A stretch of DNA of 64,000 nt, taken from the NCBI GenBank assembly GCA_022819605.1, contig JAJEGW010000182.1:104661-168660 (forward strand), read 5' to 3'. The stretch is from Silicimonas sp. (lineage in GTDB: Bacteria > Pseudomonadota > Alphaproteobacteria > Rhodobacterales > Rhodobacteraceae). A model generated the notes under the pieces. The model ran no database searches. It saw nothing but the letters and a program-made list of their open reading frames with translations, and had not been told where the DNA came from. Positions 27,008-36,501 of the stretch are shown here, piece after piece (the stretch's first letter is position 1; each line of letters starts with the position of its first letter). A program made the translations under genes and the position numbers.

Positions 27008-27918
27008 TCATGAACCGCCGCAGACATTGATGCCGGCACCCGCAGCATGGCAGTGCATGCGGATCTGACATTGACACGACTTCTCAGGCTGAGTCCCTGG
27101 ATTGCTCACACGTGGAATCGTCGGCACTTCGCTCGGTCCTTCGGCAAGCGCCGGGATCAGTGACGTCCCATAAGGAAATATCGAGAACCAAGAGTCAATC
27201 ACTGCTCCTCATGCCCCTTCTCCTGCACGAAGCACCGCCACATCGACCCTGCCCGAGCAACAATTGCAGCATGCAATTGGCAATGCCCCGATATCGGGTC
27301 ACTCCCACCCATACGTATCGTCCAAAATTTTTTCCTTTTAGATCATGCCGTTGGGCAGGCGTCAAGACAGCAAGCGGAATCGATGCCGATTTCCTGAACG
27401 TCTCGCTTCGACACCGGCCCAGCAATCGCGACGCCCCGCATGGCTGCAATTGACCTGCTTTACGGCGCACGTGGCCCCGGCTCCCCTCGAAGACCCGGGT
27501 CCCATGGCGAGCCGCCCACTGAAAGAACAACGACGCGACGGCAAGTCGCCAGCCAGTCTTTTCCGGGCGGGTCGAAGTGGCATCCGAGTTTGAGCACGGT
27601 GACGCGACGCACCCATTTGTCGCCGCGCAGGATCCGGACGAGCCAGAAAGTGACATGGGCTTGCCGTCCGCCACCGGTAGGCTTGGCGCGACGAAAGAAC
27701 GTTTTGGCGAGTTCAGAAAATTGCCGGGTCGCATTGCACTGCATTCGAGACTTCGAAACTGAATTTGATGTGGGCAGTTGGCTGGAAGCAGAAAAGCGTC
27801 ACGAAGGCTAAAGCGGGCGCGAATGGAGTCAGATCAGGATTGTCCTGTCTGGCCGGCATTGTCTGCAGCACGGGCACGGCATAGACATTGCGGCATCAAG
27901 TGAAGGATACGACCCGCT
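27008..27918. other. Gene-free region between ntrB and ispF (divergent)
   Basis: About 900 bases upstream of two divergent operons, so promoters for both must lie here, but I cannot single out a convincing -35/-10 pair. Open frames on either strand have no known motif. No ispD gene or fragment was recognised ahead of ispF, and no dusB remnant ahead of ntrB. Confidence 0.45.
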
Positions 27919-28398
27919 ATGGACATTCGCCTAGGCAACGGCTTTGACGTACATCGGTTTGGTCCTGGCAATCATGTCACGCTCTGCGGGGTGCATGTGC
28001 CCCATGATCGCGGCCTCGCTGGCCATTCGGACGCCGACGTCGCCATGCATGCAATCACCGATGCGATATATGGCGCGCTGGCAGAGGGCGACATAGGCCA
28101 GCACTTTCCGCCGACAGACCCGAAATGGAAAGATGCGGAAAGCGCAACGTTTCTGGAGCATGCGGTCGCGCTGGCCGACAGGCGCCGCTTTCGGGTTGCA
28201 AATGTCGACGCGACGATCATTTGTGAATTTCCCAAGATCGGTCCTCATGTGCCTGCGATGCAGGCTCGGCTCTCAGAGATCATGGGTCTTGCCCGGGATC
28301 GAATCAGCGTCAAGGCAACAACGTCCGAGCAACTGGGATTCACTGGCCGTGGCGAGGGCATCGCTGCAATGGCTACCGCCGCCTTGGTGGCGAATTGA
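27919..28398 (+). CDS. ispF: 2-C-methyl-D-erythritol 2,4-cyclodiphosphate synthase
   Basis: A 159-residue enzyme of the non-mevalonate isoprenoid pathway. Family motifs are clear: GNGFDVHRF with the zinc Asp and His, [33 protein letters not shown] and [20 protein letters not shown]. It forms the cyclic diphosphate from CDP-methylerythritol phosphate in the cytosol. Many Alphaproteobacteria carry an IspD-IspF fusion; here it is a stand-alone IspF of normal length, so ispD must be elsewhere. The stop overlaps the start of pgpA by four bases. Confidence 0.95.
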   Translation: MDIRLGNGFDVHRFGPGNHVTLCGVHVPHDRGLAGHSDADVAMHAITDAIYGALAEGDIGQHFPPTDPKWKDAESATFLEHAVALADRRRFRVANVDATIICEFPKIGPHVPAMQARLSEIMGLARDRISVKATTSEQLGFTGRGEGIAAMATAALVAN

Positions 28399-28889
28399 CT
28401 CGGCGCCTTGTTCTCAGTTTTTTCTACGCAGGCTTCCTGCGCCCCGCTCCTGGCACGTGGGGCTCGCTTGCGGCACTGCCCGCGGCATGGGCGCTCTGGC
28501 AAATCGGCGGACCGACTTTGCTTGCCGTCGCGATCATTGCTGCTTGTGCAGGAGGCACCATGGCAATAGAATGGGAGTTCGAGCAGAGCGGGCCACACGA
28601 CCCTGGCTGGATCGTCATTGACGAAGTCGTTGGTCAATGGATTGCGCTTCTTCCGATCGCTGTCGGTGCAACTCTGTCGGGCACACCACCAACAAGGCTT
28701 TGGCCTGGCATCCTTGCGGCATTCCTGCTGTTTCGCCTGTTCGACATTTGGAAGCCATGGCTTGTGGGTCATGCGGACCGTCGTGGGGACGCGATTGGGG
28801 TCATGCTTGACGACATTTGGGCGGGTGTCTTCGCGGCATGCGGCTTAACGGCTCTTGCGGCCCTTGCTCATTTTGGGCTCGTCTCATGA
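28395..28889 (+). CDS. pgpA: Phosphatidylglycerophosphatase A
   Basis: A 164-residue inner-membrane phosphatase that makes phosphatidylglycerol. The signature [19 protein letters not shown] and the acidic [13 protein letters not shown] plus [10 protein letters not shown] segments are typical of PgpA, with three to four membrane helices. Translation probably begins at TTG 28395, which overlaps the ispF stop, with GGTGG as binding site. It is coupled at its end to cinA by an ATGA overlap. Confidence 0.92.
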   Translation: MTRRLVLSFFYAGFLRPAPGTWGSLAALPAAWALWQIGGPTLLAVAIIAACAGGTMAIEWEFEQSGPHDPGWIVIDEVVGQWIALLPIAVGATLSGTPPTRLWPGILAAFLLFRLFDIWKPWLVGHADRRGDAIGVMLDDIWAGVFAACGLTALAALAHFGLVS

Positions 28890-29365
28890 CGGTCTCCGGT
28901 CTCCTAGATCGTGCAAGGCGCTCCGGCATCATGATTGCGACGGCGGAAAGCTGCACAGGTGGCATGGTGGCAGCCAGCATTACCGACATTCCCGGATCCT
29001 CGGACGTCTTTGAGCGCGGCTTTGTCACCTATTCGAACATGTCAAAAATCGATCTGCTGGGAGTTGATGCCGGGACCATCGCGCGGCACGGTGCGGTCAG
29101 CCGGCAGGTCGCGAAAGCAATGGCCGAAGGCGCAATTAGAAACTCGGAAGCACATGTCGCCGTCTCGATAACCGGAGTCGCGGGCCCGGGCGGCGCCGGC
29201 CGCAAGCCAGAGGGGATGGTGTGCTTCGGCCTGGCATCGGTGAATTCCGACACGTTCACCGAAACCCGGAATTTCGGCGCGGTTGGTCGCGAAAACGTAA
29301 GGACTGCCAGCGTGCAACACGCCTTGACTTTGCTCGATTCCGGAATTGCCGAATTGCTCAAATGA
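28886..29365 (+). CDS. CinA C-terminal-type nicotinamide-nucleotide amidohydrolase
   Basis: A 159-residue protein equal to the C-terminal domain of CinA (PncC). The motif MIATAESCTGGMVAASIT contains the catalytic Ser and Cys region, and VAVSITGVAGPGG with GMVCFGLA complete the family pattern. It deamidates nicotinamide mononucleotide in NAD salvage. The start at 28886 overlaps the pgpA stop, placing it last in the ispF-pgpA operon, a common alphaproteobacterial order. Confidence 0.9.
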   Translation: MTVSGLLDRARRSGIMIATAESCTGGMVAASITDIPGSSDVFERGFVTYSNMSKIDLLGVDAGTIARHGAVSRQVAKAMAEGAIRNSEAHVAVSITGVAGPGGAGRKPEGMVCFGLASVNSDTFTETRNFGAVGRENVRTASVQHALTLLDSGIAELLK

Positions 29366-29511
29366 TTGGCCAGTGATGCCAAATTTGCCGAAAAGTTAGG
29401 CAATTCCAAAAGCGCGCCCCAAATCGTGCAAATTCTGCGTCGTCCGGCTTTTGTTTCCAGCAATGCTGCTGTTTCTGACTGCGCAGGCAGACCTTTGGAA
29501 GGAGAATTTTC

Positions 29512-30693
29512 ATGGTTGGGGCAGACACGGCTTGGATCATTGTAGCCACGGCACTCGTGCTACTTATGACATTGCCAGGACTGGCACTGTTTTACGGCGG
29601 GCTCGTGCGGGCACGAAACGTCTTGAGCGTCTTGATGCATTGTTATGCGCTGGCTTGTCTCATGAGCATATTGTGGCTGGTTGCGGGGTATTCGATCGCG
29701 TTTGGCGACGGAACCGGAGGCATCTGGGGCGGACTTGGCAAGATGTTCCTGATCGGCGTCGACACGACCAGCCTTTCGGGGACGCTGCCCGAAGTTCTCT
29801 TTTTCGCGTTTCAGATGACGTTCGCCATCATCACGCCCGCGTTGATTGTCGGCGCCTACGTGGAGCGCGTCAAATTTTCGTTCGTGCTCGCCTTCTCCGG
29901 GCTCTGGATGCTGATCTGCTACGCACCCGTTGTGCATTGGATCTGGGGCGGCGGCATGCTGTCCGACGGAGGGATTCTCGGCGAGATCGGAGTTCGCGAC
30001 TTTGCCGGCGGCATCGTGGTTCACCAGACGGCTGGCATCGCCGCACTTGTTCTCGCCATCCTGCTGGGCGCGCGAAAGGACAAGTCAAGACCGCCTCACA
30101 ACCCCGGATACGTCATGGTGGGAGCGGCGTTGCTCTGGGTCGGCTGGTACGGCTTCAATGGCGGTTCGCAACTCGCGGCCGACGGCGGGGCTGCCATGGC
30201 GATAACCGTGACGCACATTTCGGCCGCAACGGCTTCACTGACCTGGGCTCTGTGGGAGCGTATCAAGCACGGCACTGCATCGCTCGTCGGCATGGTGACG
30301 GGCACAATTGCCGGGCTTGCATCTATCACGCCGGCCTCCGGCTTTGTCGGCCCTCTTGAAGCGCTCATCATTGGAGCCATTGCGGGCATTCTCTGCCTGG
30401 AGGGCGTCCACCTCATCCGTGACCGCCTCAAGATCGACGACACGCTCGACGTCTTTGCTGTGCACGGGATCGGCGGAATCTTTGGAACCGTCATGCTCGC
30501 GATCCTTGGCCATGCAAGTTGGGTCGGGCAACTCGGCGGCGTCGTGATCGTAGGTCTCTATGCGACCGTCATTTCAATCATCATCGCCATCGTCTTGAAG
30601 GCGCTCATCGGCATGCGCGTCGATGAAGAGACGGAGGTGACCGGCCTCGACATCGCGCAGAGCGGCGAGCGGGCATATGACATGACGTCCTGA
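29512..30693 (+). CDS. amtB: Ammonium transporter
   Basis: A 393-residue membrane channel of the Amt/MEP/Rh family with about eleven helices. ALFYGGLVRARNVLSVLMH near the start, RDFAGGIVVHQTAGIAALVL with the first pore His, and DVFAVHGIGGIFGTVM with the second pore His are all present. AAGGAG precedes the ATG by seven bases. There is no adjacent glnK, although most bacterial amtB genes have one next to them, so the PII partner must be encoded elsewhere. It is about 2.5 kb from ntrB but on the opposite strand. Confidence 0.95.
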   Translation: MVGADTAWIIVATALVLLMTLPGLALFYGGLVRARNVLSVLMHCYALACLMSILWLVAGYSIAFGDGTGGIWGGLGKMFLIGVDTTSLSGTLPEVLFFAFQMTFAIITPALIVGAYVERVKFSFVLAFSGLWMLICYAPVVHWIWGGGMLSDGGILGEIGVRDFAGGIVVHQTAGIAALVLAILLGARKDKSRPPHNPGYVMVGAALLWVGWYGFNGGSQLAADGGAAMAITVTHISAATASLTWALWERIKHGTASLVGMVTGTIAGLASITPASGFVGPLEALIIGAIAGILCLEGVHLIRDRLKIDDTLDVFAVHGIGGIFGTVMLAILGHASWVGQLGGVVIVGLYATVISIIIAIVLKALIGMRVDEETEVTGLDIAQSGERAYDMTS

Positions 30694-31183
30694 TTCCCTG
30701 TCGGGCGCGGAGGAGTCTCGCTCTGCGCCCCAGGATTCGGTCCGAGGAGCCGTCGTCGAATCCGAGCTGCTCGGACCGGTGTGCCGCCGGGCAGACTGTT
30801 GCTTAGTGTCAGATTAGCGATCATTGCCCGGCGGCAGCAACAATTGCACGGTTGGCATAATTCGGCCGTTCTCCCATTTTCGTTGCGCGAAAGCTGCCAC
30901 TGGCAACGGCATTGGCTTTGACCACCTCCACGCATTCTGCGCGCAGTCTGCATGCGCGGGTCAACCTTGGTACTCTCGATGCAGTGTGCGTGCTTCATCA
31001 GAAGCGGCACCTTTATCCTGTGGGCAGGCATGCCGAGTTTCCTCATCTGCCACATTTCTGCCACATGCGACCAAGTTGCAGTGAATCGGCGATGCCCACC
31101 GACAGCCTGAAAAAATCGAGGACGAAATTTCAAGTTCTGACCATCTGGCAGTCAATCGCAATTCAGTATCAGGCAATGTCCGG
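30694..31183. other. Intergenic region with a hairpin after amtB
   Basis: About 490 bases between convergent genes. A stem-loop at 30703-30730 (GGGCGC-GGAG paired with CTCT-GCGCCC, eight-base loop) follows the amtB stop by nine bases and may end transcription, though no T run follows. The rest shows no supported gene. Confidence 0.45.
30703..30730 (+). terminator. Possible terminator stem-loop downstream of amtB
   Basis: A ten-bp stem with one G-T pair, GC-rich, directly after the amtB stop codon. It lacks a following T run, so efficient intrinsic termination is uncertain. Confidence 0.4.
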
Positions 31184-32656
31184 CTAACTGCCGTTGAACC
31201 GTGCGATCATTTCGTCCCATAAGGGAACCAGAGCGGGCAAGCCGTCCCAGAAGGACTGGTCTCGACGTCGGTCAAAATGCTCCAGCGAAATGCCCTGCTG
31301 CTCGACCCATGTATAATAGCCAAGGTTGAAGATGCGCTCCCTTTCATAACGACCCAACTCCTTCATGTGCTCGATCCCGGCACCAAGAACATAGCGACCA
31401 AAGGTCTCCGCAGCGGTGATTTCGTCGAACCGGCCACCGAAATGCTTGTCCTCTGCAATGCCGATCTCGGTCTGGTACATGTCTGCTCCGTCAGTCGCCA
31501 CGGTAAGCACCACGTCACGTTCACCCAGGTCCATGTATTTGGCGTATTTGATCGCTCCGAGGACATTGGCAATTGAAGACAGCCCCAGATTGCCCAGGCT
31601 GGCAATCAGTTCCTGGCCGATCCCCCTGTGGCCTGAGAGAAATCTTCGTCCCGCCGAAGTATTGAACAGAAGGTTCAAACCGTCACAGGCGCTGCCTGAC
31701 ACGCCGATCACGAAGTCGGACGCCATGACATTGTGGATCAGTGGGACGTGCTTGTCCCCGATCCCCTGAATGTTGTGTTCGCCATAGCCGTTGTACAAAA
31801 GGGTCGGGCACTCCAGGGCTTCGATCACGCCAACATCAATTCCGAGGACTCTTTTCAAATGTTCCCCTGCCGCCAACGTTCCTCCGGACCCACTTGCGGC
31901 AACGAATGCGCGTGGGCGCAGATCGTGATCGGCACCCAGATGCTCGGAAACGCGTTGCAGGGCCGGGCCGGTTACCGAGCGGTGGACAATGTAGTTTCCA
32001 TATTCGCTGAACTGGTTGAGAATCAGGTTCTCCGGATCCTTGGCCAAGGCATTGCAGGCGTCGTAGATCTCCTTCACGTTGCTTTCAGTGCCCGGCGTGC
32101 GATGGATGTCGTCTGGGTCCGCAAGCCATCGATTGAGCCAGTCGAACCGTTCTCGGCTCATGCCCTCGGGCAGAACCGCAATGGACCGGCATCCCAGCAA
32201 AGCGGCGATCGCCACGCCACCGCGGCAATAGTTGCCGGTCGATGGCCAGACGGCCCGTTGCCTGGTTGCATCGAAGGCACCCGAGAGAAGACGTGGAATC
32301 AGGCATCCGTAGGCTGCAAGCACCTTGTGCGCGCTGATCATCGGAAAACGGTTTCCCAAAGCCACCGCTATCCTGGCCTTTACTCCCGTCAGCGCTTCCG
32401 GGAGAACGACGTGTTCCGGTACATCAACGAGGCTCCTCCGGTCCGTGCCGTTGTGCCAATGCACTCGAAACAGATTGCGCGCATCCGGTCCGTCGGGATC
32501 GACATCGGCGATTTCCGCGGACTTCGAGGCAAGATGAACCGTGGGATTGGCAAGTTCCAGTATCCTCGGCAGAACCACACCGGCATTTCGCAGCTTTTCG
32601 ACGTTTCGATCATGCGCGGCCTGATCGACTACTTTCCGTTCCAATCCGGGGAACAT
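31184..32656 (-). CDS. Fold-type II PLP-dependent enzyme (cysteine synthase/ammonia-lyase-like)
   Basis: A 490-residue enzyme. The PLP Lys is likely in PMISAHKVLAAYG, the Asn loop in WPSTGNYCRGG, and the phosphate-binding Gly loop in AASGSGGTLAAGEHL, in the order of fold-type II beta-family enzymes such as serine/threonine deaminases and cysteine synthases. It is longer than those by about 100 residues. The ATG at 32656 follows a GGAAAGGAAAGGG stretch; further upstream sequence in the same frame is not protein-like. It is last in a four-gene cassette with M24-, M20- and racemase-type genes and may deaminate or eliminate from the amino acid they release. Confidence 0.8.
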   Translation of the reverse strand: MFPGLERKVVDQAAHDRNVEKLRNAGVVLPRILELANPTVHLASKSAEIADVDPDGPDARNLFRVHWHNGTDRRSLVDVPEHVVLPEALTGVKARIAVALGNRFPMISAHKVLAAYGCLIPRLLSGAFDATRQRAVWPSTGNYCRGGVAIAALLGCRSIAVLPEGMSRERFDWLNRWLADPDDIHRTPGTESNVKEIYDACNALAKDPENLILNQFSEYGNYIVHRSVTGPALQRVSEHLGADHDLRPRAFVAASGSGGTLAAGEHLKRVLGIDVGVIEALECPTLLYNGYGEHNIQGIGDKHVPLIHNVMASDFVIGVSGSACDGLNLLFNTSAGRRFLSGHRGIGQELIASLGNLGLSSIANVLGAIKYAKYMDLGERDVVLTVATDGADMYQTEIGIAEDKHFGGRFDEITAAETFGRYVLGAGIEHMKELGRYERERIFNLGYYTWVEQQGISLEHFDRRRDQSFWDGLPALVPLWDEMIARFNGS

Positions 32657-33043
32657 TCCCTTTCCTTTCCTTGACTGCTCAGGCGCGTGGCTCAAACCGT
32701 CCCTGGACCGAGCCCATGCAATCGGGCATCGCAGCAGCATCGGCCTTGGGCTTGAGACACCTCGCGGCTCTTGAATCGATTGACCGCCAGGATCGCCCGC
32801 GACTTTTCCGAAAGCAATGCTGGAAAGTTTCCCGGCACAGGACCAGTACCCGGTCACTGGCAAATTGCCGACACAACTCAAATCAATTTCAGTTCAATCT
32901 TGGGAGAGTCCGGACCTCACCATGCTGAGGCACCCTTCGAGAATTCGGGCGTTCGTCCTCCCATTGGCCGGGAATCATCACTTTGGCGACCGGCTTGCAA
33001 GAGGCCCAGCAAGTTCAAGCCTGGCCCGTCACCGCCATTCGTG
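32657..33043. other. Spacer inside the amino-acid cassette
   Basis: A gap of 387 bases between the M24-type gene and the PLP-enzyme gene on the minus strand. It is unusually long for an operon. I see no coding motif, repeat or clear promoter, so it may hold a separate promoter for the PLP gene or the scar of a lost gene. Confidence 0.35.
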
Positions 33044-34219
33044 TCACTCAATCACCGGCAATTCTGCGGGCGCACGGCGGGTCAGAAGCTCAGCACCGTG
33101 CTCGCGGATCACGACATTTTCTTCATGGACCATGGTCTTGCCGTCGCCAAAAGTCATGCCGGGCTCTATCGTGACAACCATTCCGACCTTGAGAACAGTC
33201 TTGTCGGAGCGCGTGAGCGACGGCCACTCTGTCAATTGCATGCCAAGCCCGTGGCCTAGACGCCCAACGACTCCCTCGCCTGCTCCACTTGCAGACAGCA
33301 CGTCGGCCATGGCCTGGAAGAGATCGGCCGATCTTGCGCCGGGACCCGCCGCCGCGATTCCTGCTTCGGTAGCAGCATAAACCACGTCGTAGGCCCGTCG
33401 TGTCTCGTCCGAGGCACATCCAAGGGCAAAATTCCGGTCGAAGTCGCAGAAATACCCGTCGAAGACCGCCCCGGTGTCGAGCATCATGACCTCACCAGAA
33501 CTCAGAACGCGATTGGTGGGCTGTTCGATTACACTTTCAACTCCTCCTGGGCCGGAACCGCCAACCAAATAGGGAACGTCATCAGCGCCTCGCTGCAGCA
33601 AATCGATCCGCATTTTGGCGAAGGCCTGACGTTCGGTGTCACCGATCTGCACGAGGCCAGGGAGCGCCTCGAATGAGTCGGACGCAATTGCGCAGATATG
33701 GGCGATCTTCTTGATCTCGGCCTCAGACTTCACCATCCTTTGCGCACGCACGATGCCGGTAGCGTCGACAAAACGGTCAACCCCGACCAGTGTCCGCAAC
33801 CTGTCAAAGTCGGCAGCAGGCATGCGGACATGGGTTTCGTGTCCCATGGGAGTCCCGATCTTACCGTCGGCACCGGCGATCTCATTCAATGTTTCGGCCA
33901 ACAGCGTTACGCCGTCGTCATCCGGTCGCGGGGCCGGCCAGGTACGAATGTCTTCGATCCAGGTAGCGGCCATGCAAGCAGCCCCAATCCCGGGAATGAT
34001 CGCGATCGGCTTGCCTTGGAGCGGAATGAGCAGAAACCATGGGCGCGTCGGGCTTTGCCAGAACGGCGTGTGAAAACCGGAATAGTAGCGAACCTCGGCT
34101 TCGGTTGACAGAAACATGGCGCTTAACGCGAACCGGTCCATCATTCCTTGAGCGACCGCCGTGCGCATCTCGAACTCGGCCGCGCCGAAGCCTCGGTCCG
34201 GCGAAGGACTACGTTTCAT
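33044..34219 (-). CDS. M24 (Xaa-Pro aminopeptidase-like) family metalloenzyme
   Basis: A 391-residue protein with a creatinase-type N-terminal domain and a pita-bread catalytic domain. All five metal ligands can be placed: the two Asp in MLDTGAVFDGYFCDFDRNF, His in RLGHGLGMQL, and two Glu in VTIEPGMTFGD and MVHEENVVIRE. The family includes prolidases, creatinase, ectoine hydrolase and the DMSP lyase DddP, so the reaction is not fixed by homology. The chosen ATG at 34219 gives the usual length. It lies in a cassette with M20 and racemase-like genes, which suggests cleavage of an amide or amino-acid derivative. Confidence 0.85.
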   Translation of the reverse strand: MKRSPSPDRGFGAAEFEMRTAVAQGMMDRFALSAMFLSTEAEVRYYSGFHTPFWQSPTRPWFLLIPLQGKPIAIIPGIGAACMAATWIEDIRTWPAPRPDDDGVTLLAETLNEIAGADGKIGTPMGHETHVRMPAADFDRLRTLVGVDRFVDATGIVRAQRMVKSEAEIKKIAHICAIASDSFEALPGLVQIGDTERQAFAKMRIDLLQRGADDVPYLVGGSGPGGVESVIEQPTNRVLSSGEVMMLDTGAVFDGYFCDFDRNFALGCASDETRRAYDVVYAATEAGIAAAGPGARSADLFQAMADVLSASGAGEGVVGRLGHGLGMQLTEWPSLTRSDKTVLKVGMVVTIEPGMTFGDGKTMVHEENVVIREHGAELLTRRAPAELPVIE

Positions 34220-34374
34220 GTCCAAATCATCCCCCCTTCGGACAAAACACCCCCCACGACCGGCCTTTGGAAACGACGAGATCGTGGCCATACACGAAAC
34301 GAGGCTGGACCAAGCGACGACGCTTCTCCCATTTCGGCGTCTGCATGTTGCCAGCCTGCGATGTACCGAGCGGT

Positions 34375-35523
34375 TCAGCCAGCGGGAATTTTGGGAAGGC
34401 GGTCACGGACAAGTTCCGTCCAGAATGCCACTCCAATCGGCAAGACATCGTCGTTGAAATCGTAATCGTTCGAGTGAAGCGGCTGCCCGTGTGCTCCGAC
34501 CTCTCCGTTGCCGAGGAGCAGGAAACAGCCTGGCACTGCAGCGGCGAAATGGGCGAAATCCTCGGAAAAACTCATCGGCTGCCGGTCCGAAATGATGTCA
34601 AGCCCGGCGCTCCGAGCCGCGCGCGTCACTGCCTCCGTGGGACCCTCGGCATTGGTCGTCTCGATGAATTCGGTACTGAAGTCCACATTGACAGAAACGC
34701 GGTGCGCAGTTGTCACACCTTCTGCGATCTGGCGCATGTAGATCTCGACGCTGTCTCGATCTTTGGGACAGCGGGCACGCACTTCGCCCTTCAATGTCAC
34801 CGTGCCCGGCAACACGTTGCGTTGACCGTCGGTCCGAAATTCAGTCACCGACACCACCGCCCCGGTGCCGGGAGACAGCTTGCGCGATACGATTGTCTGC
34901 AGGGCAAGCACCAATTCCGCCCCAACGGTGATCAAATCGCGGCCAGCCTGCGGCATCGAGGCGTGGCCGCCTTGGCCGCGAATTATGATCTCGAACAGGC
35001 TTTCCGAGGAGCAAATCAGGCCAGGCCGAGTTGACACCTGGCCAACCGGTGCGCCGGGCAAGTTGTGCATTGCGTAGATTTCCTCAATGGGGAAACGCTC
35101 CAGAATACCCTCCTTGAGCATCGCCTGCGCGCCAAGGCCATGCTCTTCGTTGGGCTGGAAAATGAACACGACGGTACCGCTGAAACCGGGGTTTCCGGCA
35201 AGGGTTCGGGCTGCTCCCAATAGCATGGTCATGTGGCCGTCATGCCCACAGGCATGCATGACGCCAGGCGTTTCGGACGGATACTCGTGACGGCTTGCCT
35301 CTTGAATCGGAAGAGCATCCATGTCAGCCCGCAACCCTATCGCCCGGTTGCATTCACCGGATCGGAGAATTCCCACAACGCCCACGCCCTCGTGTACTTC
35401 GAGGCCATGCTCACGCAGGAACTTTGCAACCTTGGCCTTCGTGCGACTCTCCTGGAACCCAAGTTCGGGAAATCGGTGAAAATCGCGCCTCAACGCAGAC
35501 AAACTGAAGTCATCGGTACCCAC
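34375..35523 (-). CDS. M20-family amidohydrolase (N-acyl-amino-acid/hippurate hydrolase-like)
   Basis: A 382-residue di-metal amidohydrolase. The N-terminal DFHRFPELGFQE, metal motifs MHACGHDGHMTML and FQPNEEHGLGAQAML, the HN of YAMHNLPGAPVG, and the dimerisation-domain segment GQGGHASMPQAGRDLI match the HipO/IAA-amino-acid hydrolase group. I chose GTG 35523, which has a perfect GGAGG five bases upstream; a TTG at 35574 would add an unconserved leader. It should remove an acyl group from an amino acid or cleave an amide. Confidence 0.88.
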   Translation of the reverse strand: MGTDDFSLSALRRDFHRFPELGFQESRTKAKVAKFLREHGLEVHEGVGVVGILRSGECNRAIGLRADMDALPIQEASRHEYPSETPGVMHACGHDGHMTMLLGAARTLAGNPGFSGTVVFIFQPNEEHGLGAQAMLKEGILERFPIEEIYAMHNLPGAPVGQVSTRPGLICSSESLFEIIIRGQGGHASMPQAGRDLITVGAELVLALQTIVSRKLSPGTGAVVSVTEFRTDGQRNVLPGTVTLKGEVRARCPKDRDSVEIYMRQIAEGVTTAHRVSVNVDFSTEFIETTNAEGPTEAVTRAARSAGLDIISDRQPMSFSEDFAHFAAAVPGCFLLLGNGEVGAHGQPLHSNDYDFNDDVLPIGVAFWTELVRDRLPKIPAG

Positions 35524-35673
35524 AAGGACCTCCACGACTGGCCTTTCCAGATCTGCTCCCCGGCAGTCAACCAATGTGAGTCTAACCTGTTTCCGAAGTT
35601 ACGTGTCAGGAAAACGGGAAGAAATTCTTCAAAGAGAATTGACGCTTGGTACCTCCTGACGGCGACCGTTCCG

Positions 35674-36501
35674 TCACGGGGTCGCATCGACAAAATCCTG
35701 CAACCGCATGGCCTGCGGAAGAAGAGCCTCTCCGGGCTTGGAAAAGATCTGCCCAAACCCTCTCAACTTGTCCGTGATTCCGGCTCGCCGCAAGCAACTC
35801 CAGAACTGTGCCTGATTGGACGTGATGACCGGCTTGCCGATGATTTGCTCGATCTCTTCGGCAACTTCGAGCGCACGTATGCCGCCGCAACTCAGAAAGA
35901 TCGCATCCGCGTCCGGCTGGTCGATCTCGATCGCAAAGGTCTTCCAGAATTCCGGCGTTACCTGACCCATCTCCGTTCCGGTGCTTAGGTTGAGTCCCTG
36001 AACGTCCAGCACTTCATAGCCCTTTCCCAGCAGGTACTCGGCTTCTGAAGTATTGACCTCGTCCAGATAAGGCGTTCCCACAACAAGCTTCTTCACCTGC
36101 AGCTCGTTCAGCGCGTCAAGCACGCCCTGAACTAGGCACATGGGCTGGGCCCAGGGTGCACCCTTCCTGATTTCGGACATGACCCGATCTTCGCCGATCA
36201 CGATGGATCCGCTCGTGCAGCTGTAGCTGACAACATCCGGTTCCAGATCGGGCTGTATGCGGGAGGCTGCTTCCGCCATGTGTTCGATGTGACGCAATAG
36301 CGTTTCGTTGGTTGTATGGTCTTCGGTCTTCAACCGGGTGAAGTGCACAGCAACTCCCTCGGGAGCCATGTCGAAGAAATCGGCTTCCGAAGCGAGATCC
36401 GTAGACATGAGAATGAACCCGAGGCAGGCACGATGATGGCGGCCCTTGTCCAGGATCGGGTTCCAGGACCTGGACAATACTACGTCGCCGGACTTGAACA
36501 T
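35674..36501 (-). CDS. Asp/Glu racemase-superfamily enzyme (maleate isomerase/arylmalonate decarboxylase-like)
   Basis: A 275-residue protein with the two active-site Cys regions of this superfamily: VVSYSCTSGSIVIG and AIFLSCGGIRALEV. The ending, VITSNQAQFWSCLRRAGI, is typical of maleate isomerase and arylmalonate decarboxylase-like members such as EutA of ectoine catabolism. The ATG at 36501 gives the usual length; 40 further in-frame codons upstream are not conserved in character. It is the first gene of the cassette with the M20, M24 and PLP enzymes. Confidence 0.82.
   Translation of the reverse strand: MFKSGDVVLSRSWNPILDKGRHHRACLGFILMSTDLASEADFFDMAPEGVAVHFTRLKTEDHTTNETLLRHIEHMAEAASRIQPDLEPDVVSYSCTSGSIVIGEDRVMSEIRKGAPWAQPMCLVQGVLDALNELQVKKLVVGTPYLDEVNTSEAEYLLGKGYEVLDVQGLNLSTGTEMGQVTPEFWKTFAIEIDQPDADAIFLSCGGIRALEVAEEIEQIIGKPVITSNQAQFWSCLRRAGITDKLRGFGQIFSKPGEALLPQAMRLQDFVDATP

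Noticed and set aside
33044..34219. DddP (DMSP lyase) for the M24-family protein
   Set aside because: Same superfamily, but I could not identify DddP-specific features and the neighbours are amidohydrolase and racemase types.
31184..36501. Naming the cassette an ectoine-degradation operon
   Set aside because: No AstE-like deacetylase or ornithine cyclodeaminase is present, and the M20 hydrolase does not fit; similarity is only partial.
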